A stretch of DNA of 64,000 nt from Epiperipatus broadwayi. Taxonomy: Eukaryota; Onychophora; Udeonychophora; Euonychophora; Peripatidae. Shown here piece by piece: positions 58,111-64,000 of this stretch; position 1 is the first letter of the stretch; each line of letters begins with the position of its first letter. Below the pieces are notes generated by a model. It made no database searches. It had not been told where the DNA came from and was given only the letters and a program-made list of their open reading frames with translations. Location: contig JAQFVV010012476.1 of the NCBI GenBank assembly GCA_028023455.1, positions 3,017,820 to 3,081,819 on the forward strand. Direction: 5' to 3'. The position numbers were made by a program, and so were the translations under genes.

Positions 58111-58674
58111 TCTCTTTTGCATGGAACCATGCCACAAGAGAAAGCATGATTTTGAGCACTTTCATCAGTGAGATGCTAAGACATTCAGATACTAGATCTA
58201 AAATATAACTCCAGTCTAGCATTTATCGAATACTTAACTATTAAGTAGAAAATCTGAAAATTTCAGACATCTATATGTCTTTAAATCCAGCTACCTAACT
58301 TAAATAGCCACATGGGGCTGAACTAAATTCAGATATACTGTATATTAATAACCTAAGTAATATAACACCATCAAAGCCATTAGCATACTCATTATATTAC
58401 ATTTGTAAATACGAGCATATTAAGTCACGTGATGTATGACTTGATTTTCATACTAATATTAATGTATTTCTATCAAAAATACTCCATCCATGTTTAATTC
58501 TATGATTAATTTCATCCATTTTGTTCTTACCTGTATTAATAATCTGATCAAGGCATTTATAATTATCTTCTTTAATTCATGTTTATCAATCTTTTTTTTC
58601 CCCCAAGAAAATCAGTTAAACATTAATATATCTACCAAAGCAATAATAATAATAATAATAATTTTAATTTAATG
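58111..58674. other. Unassigned stretch
   Basis: Weak F-like similarity near 58150-58210 and a short (AAT)n at 58640-58661. No gene. Confidence 0.35.
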
Positions 58675-58818
58675 CACTGTACAAGCTTACACACACCTGC
58701 CCATATATAATGTAATATATAGGGTTCGAACTCAGACTTTCACACGCCCCTTAACTCTGCAAGCCATCTCATATTGCTGACCTATCTAATCACACACGTA
58801 TTGAAAAGATAAATAATC

Positions 58819-58862
58819 ATCAATATATGTATTTCATGCTAAACCAGCAATCATCATTTGAT
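58819..58862 (-). ncRNA. Hammerhead ribozyme-like, type A, with compensated stem I
   Basis: The core reads AUGAUGA (C3 to A), but stem I is AUCAA/UUGAU, a two-sided change from ACCAA/UUGGU that keeps pairing. Stem II UUGCU/AGCAU and stem III AUA/UAU are intact. Confidence 0.6.
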
Positions 58863-59200
58863 CCAGATTACCGTCTCCACACATATATACAATCAGTGCT
58901 CAGCTTTATATTAAGATACCCAATCTTCATATTTTAATGGACAGGCTTCAAACTACTCCAACCCACAACTCTTTAGCCATCCATTTCATTGAAAATCTGA
59001 TGATGGAACATTCAAAGCCCATGTTAGTGCCAACGTTGTCATCCTACCCATGTTGACCATTATCAGATTTTCAATGAAATGGATGGCTGAAGGGTTATGG
59101 ATTGGAGTAGTTTGAAGCCCATTCATTAAAGTATGAAGATTGGCTATCTTAATATCAAGCTGAGCACTGATTGTATATATGTGTGGAGATAGTAATCTGG

Positions 59201-59244
59201 ACCAAATGATGCTTGCTGGTTTAGCATGAAATACGAATATTGGT
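59201..59244 (+). ncRNA. Hammerhead ribozyme-like, type A, dead core
   Basis: The core reads AUGAUGC, with C3 and A9 changed. GAAA, stem II and UUGGU are kept. Confidence 0.55.
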
Positions 59245-59427
59245 GATTATTTATTTTTTCAACATGTGTGTGATCAGATGAGTCAGCAATGTGAGATGGC
59301 TTGGAGAGTTAAGAGTCGTGTGAAAGTCTGAATTCGAACCATTATATAATAATAATTTTAGTAATATATATATTAAACAAAAAACTCTGAGTACTGATTA
59401 TATATATGTGTGAGGATAGTAGTCTAG

Positions 59428-59471
59428 ACCAACTGATGATTGCTGGTTTAGCATGAAATACGTTTATTAGT
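59428..59471 (+). ncRNA. Hammerhead ribozyme-like, type A, core kept, stem III weak
   Basis: CUGAUGA (59433-59439) and GAAA intact, stem II UUGCU/AGCAU. Stem III is broken (UACGUUUA) and stem I reads UUAGU. Confidence 0.55.
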
Positions 59472-59519
59472 GATTATTTATCTTTTCAACATGTGTGTGA
59501 TCAGGTGGGTCAGCAATAT

Positions 59520-59568
59520 GAGATGGCACTGAGAGTGGTGGGTTGTGTGAAAGTCTGAGTTCGAATCC
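59520..59568 (+). promoter_or_regulatory. tRNA-like segment with A and B boxes in a type A arm
   Basis: GATGGCACTGAGAGTGG (A-box-like) and GAGTTCGAATCC (59557-59568) with tRNA-like spacing, about 50 nt downstream of the ribozyme. This is the best-preserved copy of the segment. Confidence 0.5.
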
Positions 59569-59615
59569 GCATATATTACATATATAAATGCAGGTTTAAG
59601 CCTGTACAATGTATT

Positions 59616-60568
59616 AATACTATAAAAAAAACCTCTACAATATTAAATATACTAATATAAAAATAAATAAATAATAACTATAACCAGCATACGGTAGCAT
59701 GTACCGCCTGAGTAACATTTAACAATTAAATGTAAATATTGAAATATAATGAGAATTTTCCGGTAGTAATACTTCACATAAAATTTTAGCTATAAATGTA
59801 ATCAGGCAACAACCAATTAAAACTGGCATTGCAAAAATCATATGAAATTGCTATTATTAGATCTTATGGTTTCAGTTTGCATTGCAAATTTTAATTCGTC
59901 ATTGCTTGAATTTTAAAGTTTACATATATAGAAATTATAATATAATCTTTTGAATAAACTGGAATCCGACAATTGTTTTTTTAAAAAAAACTGTAGGATA
60001 ATCAAAAGGATATGTTTTATATAAAACTATAACTTATTGCGATTTAAATGTAAAATTTATTGGAAATATCTTTTAACCAAAGATAAGGGGAAAAATGACT
60101 AGAAGAATCATAAAAGAAAATTAGTAAATCGTTTATTTTTACTTAACTGAATACGAGAAATATTGGATTTTATTTACGCTTTTATGCCTCTAGATAAACA
60201 ACATATGCCGCATAGGATTATTTTTTAGTCAGGATATTTAAAATTAAATTGTACCTATATATAATTATATAGTTATTATTAAATCTTTAGACTTTATCTC
60301 TGTTATCTTTCAATTAATCTGATTTTGCTCTAGTGTTAAGAATCGCTCGAAATAGTCTATTAGCTTAAGGACAACTTTTTAGTATATATTGGAAATGGTT
60401 CTTGTTTTTAAGAATTACACAAAATGACTTTTTTACAATTACTAACTGTTTTGGATTGTTAATCTTAAAAGTGCTCTAAGTGTCTTGTAATTATAGCTTC
60501 TTTTTTTTTTTAAATAAATTTTTATTATTATACTTTCTATTCATGATAATCAAAGAACTATATTTATT
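59616..60568. other. Unassigned AT-rich stretch
   Basis: No feature. Slightly more CpG near 59690-59770. Confidence 0.4.
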
Positions 60569-61352
60569 TGTGATGTGATGTACTGTGGCTTCTCTTTAAA
60601 TGAAGTCAAAAATCTCTCAGCAATTATGCCCTGAGAAACTTGTTAGCCACTTTATTTTCCATTCCCCACTCTAAGTTTTCCCATATTCTGCTCCATTCCA
60701 TTTCCACAACATAATCTTTGTCAACTCTACAGCCTTTATATCTAAATCCCCATTATCTTTTCCCAAACCCAGCATAAAAACCAATAATTCATTTTCTGTA
60801 TAATCGCTTTTTTCATATTTATTCTTCCATAATTTCATTATATGTACCCTTTCTGTTTTCAAGCATTTACATTCAATTAACAAATGCCTAATATTTTTTA
60901 TTCCTTCCTTACATAATTTACAAAATAAATCACCCATATTTTCCATTTACATGTATATTCTCTTGTAGCTAAAGATCCCGTTGGAGCCTTACACATTAAA
61001 CTACTTTCCTTACTATTATCATATATTAACTCACACCTAATATTCTCTTTATTTCTATATATATTTAAACTCTTTTTACTCTCCATATATTTCTTCATCT
61101 CTCTAACTCTCTATTCTTTATTAATAAATCTATTCTTTTAGCCCATTCCTTACTACTATAACACTCAACAATCCTCTTTACACAATCATCCCATCTTTTG
61201 TACAAATATACTGATATAAATTCTTTATCCAAATCTTTTGCATACTGCATTACCTTTCTCACCCATCTTGTTACTTGCCTTTTACTCATAATCCAATTAA
61301 ATACTATTTTAGCTATTCTTTTATTATCCATAAACTGCAATCTACCAAACAT
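60569..61352 (-). pseudogene. Non-LTR retrotransposon C-terminal fragment with (CATCA)n tail
   Basis: The best copy of the family seen at 43.0-43.7 kb. The minus strand has three overlapping open stretches: 61352-61095 (MFGRLQFMDNKRIAK...), 61098-60898, and 60946-60671. The last carries a Cys/His cluster, CKLCKEGIKNIRHLLIEC, and ends ELTKIMLWKW. Such clusters follow the RT/RNase H region in several LINE clades; the clade is not certain. Frame changes at about 61095 and 60920 break it. The 3' region ends in the complement of CATCACATCACA at 60569. The RT core is missing. Confidence 0.7.
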
Positions 61353-61375
61353 TTTTATTTTTATTTTTGCTTTTT

Positions 61376-62460
61376 TTCACCACAGTTATGCCACCTATTG
61401 AAAACTTTAGTAGCTAATTGATGCCAAATGATAATGCTAAATAAATATACGTCCTCTGCTGTCTTATCCAATATTCCCTGACTAGTTTATAGCTTATGAC
61501 TTTTATCAGTGTGGAGGTTTGAATTTTGGAACAGTCCATCTAGACCTTTAGGATCTAATGCACATTTTTTTTATCATCAATTATTTACATTTTTGTATTA
61601 TTATCACACTATCAGTCCAAACTTAAAAATATATAATTGATTTTACTCTAAGATAATTTGCCTATCTAGCCAAATAGATCTGAAATCAGTTCAATATCTA
61701 TAAATTGTGGTGTCTTTAGTTTTTTAACAACTATAGATATCCCTATTCTGTGGTGAGGATTGATATAAAATCACTAATATAATAAGTTCTACATTGGTGT
61801 TTCAGCATCATATTTTTTTTGTTTACCACAGTTATGCCATGTAATGTATATTTTGGTAACAGATAGACATAAATTGGTAGTGTTTAATAAATCCTCATTC
61901 AGTATTCTTCTATCCATTATCTCCACATTATTTTTCAGCTTATGGATAAAAGCTTCGGATTTAGGAACAGTGTATCTGAATCTTTAGAATATAATGCACT
62001 TTTCTTCTATCAGCCATCATTTACCTCTCTGTTTTGCTATCAAACTATCAACCCAAATTGAAAAGCATATAAATGTTTTCAATCTAAACTAATATATTTG
62101 TATAGTTACATACATTTGGAACCAGTTCAATATCTATAAATTATGGTATCTTTACTTTTTTAACAAATATAGGCATCTCTTTCCTGTGGTGAGGATTGGT
62201 ATAAAACCAATAATATATCACATGACTCCAGATTACACATTGCTGTTTTGAGCAACATACTTTTTTTTCTTCCACCACAGTTGTACCACCTTCTGTAAGA
62301 TTTAGTAACTGATATATGATAGATGGTAGGGCTGAATAAAACCCTATCCAGGGTTGTTCTATCCAATATCCCTAGACTTATTTCAAACTTATGGCTTTTG
62401 CCAGTGAGGAGCTTTGGATTATGGAATATATAATCTTCATTATATTTATTTTAAAGATTT
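61376..62460 (+). repeat. Tandem of F-family units, period about 447 bp
   Basis: ACCACAGTTATGCCA-type starts at about 61380, 61826 and 62275, each followed by TATCCAATATTCCCTGACTA, AGCTTATGACTTTTATCAG, GGATCTAATGCAC and a TCAATATCTATAAATT middle part. That gives two and a half diverged units. They correspond to the long F form at 27.8 kb. Confidence 0.65.
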
Positions 62461-63179
62461 TATTTTTATTAATGCATCTCTCAAATCCATGATGTTGCAG
62501 CCCCCACCAATGCAGAAATTCAGACACTATCTCTCATTATACATATATTCTGCCAACATTCATTGCTCATTAGCTGAGCTGAGGTATTAAACACCTGCCT
62601 TTATGTACACATGTTGATATATATTAGATGTTTTTTCTTTTATACCATTCTCATCAGAAAGGTTTATTTTTTAATATAATAAACATCTTTGCAATACTAT
62701 GTCTAGTTTATTGTGATAAGAAAAATACTAGTCTTTGTGTGTCTAGTATAGATAAGAGATGCTTTAAGCTTCTAATTTTTCCATTTGTTTACAAACATTT
62801 TTAAGTATGTAAGTTGTAAGGTATATTTATTACATAGCTGTGATTATAATATTTAATTAAAAATTTTGAATTGGATTTTTTCATTTCATTTAATCACAGG
62901 TTTTAATATAGTTACTTATATAACATAAGGATTCTTTTTTTAGACAGCTTAACTCTCAACAAAATATCATAAATGAATCTGTGGATATTATCACCAGGAT
63001 ATTGATTCACTAATGCATTTATTAAGTCCTTCATTTCTGCCATTGTAATCATAGATTTAACAGACAGTTACCATATAGTTCATAGTTTGGGTTTTTTGGC
63101 ACATGTAAAGTTCAGTGACTTTTAGTTTCCATACCTGAAGCATCTGAATGCAATTCCCATGAGCTGTCCTGAATCTATT
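62461..63179. other. Unassigned AT-rich stretch
   Basis: No supported feature. Confidence 0.4.
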
Positions 63180-64000
63180 GATGAGATATAGTTTTCTATA
63201 AGAAGATGAAATTTATCTGGCTTTACTGTGAGATTTAAAATATATTGTTTGGAACCCGTAAGAAGTCCATATTTTAGACTATACTTCTAAAATTGTGGAT
63301 TGTTAATTGACTATTCAGAGCAGGGATCTGATTTCAGATGAGACTTAGATGAATAAAACTACATCTTGTGTTATAGGTAAGTCTGATCTATTTAGAAAAT
63401 TTTTATATATTTTCTGTTACACAATTTCTTTTCTGACTTTAGTAGAGGAATATGTGAAAAAATGAAAATCCACTGAAAAGGAATACCCTTGAATGGACAA
63501 GTATTACATTCTCATGGTAGTATTTAATTGGGTATACAGAAATTTAGTATGAAAACTTTTCTCCAAACAGAGGAAAATGGTATTCACTAGTAGAATGCAC
63601 TAGGGCTACAGAATGTGATCATAAAGTTTTTGCACCACAACTAGAAGTATTGCAATATTTTTATAAGGAAGTTATTTCTATAGATTAAATTTGATCTAGC
63701 TATAGAGAGAATAAATTAGGTGATAATTTGAGTAAGGTTTCTCCAAAATTGTATGGGATGGGATTGTGCAGTCTTATATTGAAAAAGTTTATATTCAGAT
63801 TATGAAATGATTCATTGATTAGCTATAAAGTTGAGCATAATGTCTTGTTGTGAATAAATTAGGGATATTTATAGTACAAAATATCTGCCTATATAAATAT
63901 TAAAAAAATACTTTTAATCTGGAGCTTAGGATTTGCTCATAGTCATCTTTAACTTTATCAGACTGGTGATAATGAAGATTACCAACACACAATGACACTA
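63180..64000. repeat. Possible dispersed repeat G, inverted copy, runs off the window
   Basis: Reverse-complement similarity to 50390-51000 (for example GGAATATGTGAAAAAATGAA against the complement of TTTCACATATTATTCTACC, and ATCTGATTTCAGAT). Weak and judged by eye. Confidence 0.35.

Larger units (their letters stand above)
58675..59615. repeat. Type A hammerhead element: inverted pair plus an extra tandem arm
   Basis: Arms 58675-59050 (reverse) and 59060-59345 (forward) are followed by a third forward arm at 59380-59615. Ribozyme-like motifs lie at 58819 (minus), 59201 and 59428 (plus). B boxes GGTTCGAAC and GAGTTCGAATCC mark the outer ends. The inverted and tandem arrangements coexist here. 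Confidence 0.8.

Overview
The window looks like non-coding, repeat-dense DNA from an animal nuclear genome. It is very AT-rich, has no long intact ORF, and carries long triplet microsatellites. It also holds relics of Penelope-like, RTE-like and other non-LTR retrotransposons, a hAT-type insertion, tRNA-derived repeats and many foldback (inverted-repeat) elements. The mixture best fits a lophotrochozoan, and a coleoid cephalopod such as Octopus is my guess from general knowledge. Nothing in the window proves the species. No complete protein-coding gene is visible; three short exon-like segments at 29.4, 32.7 and 34.4 kb (+ strand) are the only candidates for host coding sequence.

The most striking content is a set of about 20 copies of a compact hammerhead ribozyme motif: CUGAUGA, stem II with a 5-nt loop, GAAA, a 3-bp stem III with a 2-nt loop, and an extended stem I with a bulge on its 5' side. 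They sit in two families of dispersed elements. Type A (ACCAA/UUGGU stem I, A17) is mostly arranged as large inverted repeats with one ribozyme per arm, each followed by a tRNA-like segment with a B box. Copies are at about 0-0.7, 12.3-13.0, 24.8-25.8, 40.6-41.3, 48.8-49.4 and 58.7-59.6 kb, with half-copies at 2.0 and 36.6 kb. Type B (CCAA/UUGG, C17) lies at 13.1-16.4, 44.7-45.6 and 48.5 kb and is partly tandem with a period near 355 bp. The pair at 12.4 and 12.9 kb keeps every core residue on opposite strands. A 161-bp type A monomer at 2.02-2.18 kb is flanked by a 12-bp direct repeat and starts inside the ribozyme, as expected for a retroposed SINE-like or retrozyme-like unit.

Other regions: 13.6-16.1 kb holds two 5'-truncated Penelope-like reverse transcriptase/GIY-YIG copies as a near-perfect 1.25-kb inverted repeat, inserted into a type B element. 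At 18.7-20.2 kb is an RTE relic interrupted by a 765-bp hAT-like element with a perfect 8-bp target duplication. At 20.5-21.8 kb (+) and 26.0-27.1 kb (-) are tandem arrays of a tRNA-related monomer in opposite orientation. RTE 3' ends lie at 21.9-22.4 (-) and 31.2-31.5 kb (+). Another LINE family with a (CATCA)n tail lies at 43.0-43.7 (+) and 60.6-61.35 kb (-). A palindromic repeat family, called F here, recurs at about ten places, including a 447-bp tandem at 61.4-62.5 kb. Pure AAG (about 132 units) and AAT (about 90 units) arrays lie at 9.5 and 34.7 kb. A CpG- and motif-rich stretch at 31.7-32.3 kb resembles a TATA-less promoter. The 51.2-57.7 kb stretch is AT-rich and shows no recognisable element.

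The elements may be linked functionally. Penelope-like elements and retrozymes elsewhere carry hammerhead ribozymes, so the Penelope and LINE relics are plausible sources of the reverse transcription that spread the ribozyme elements. That link is inference.
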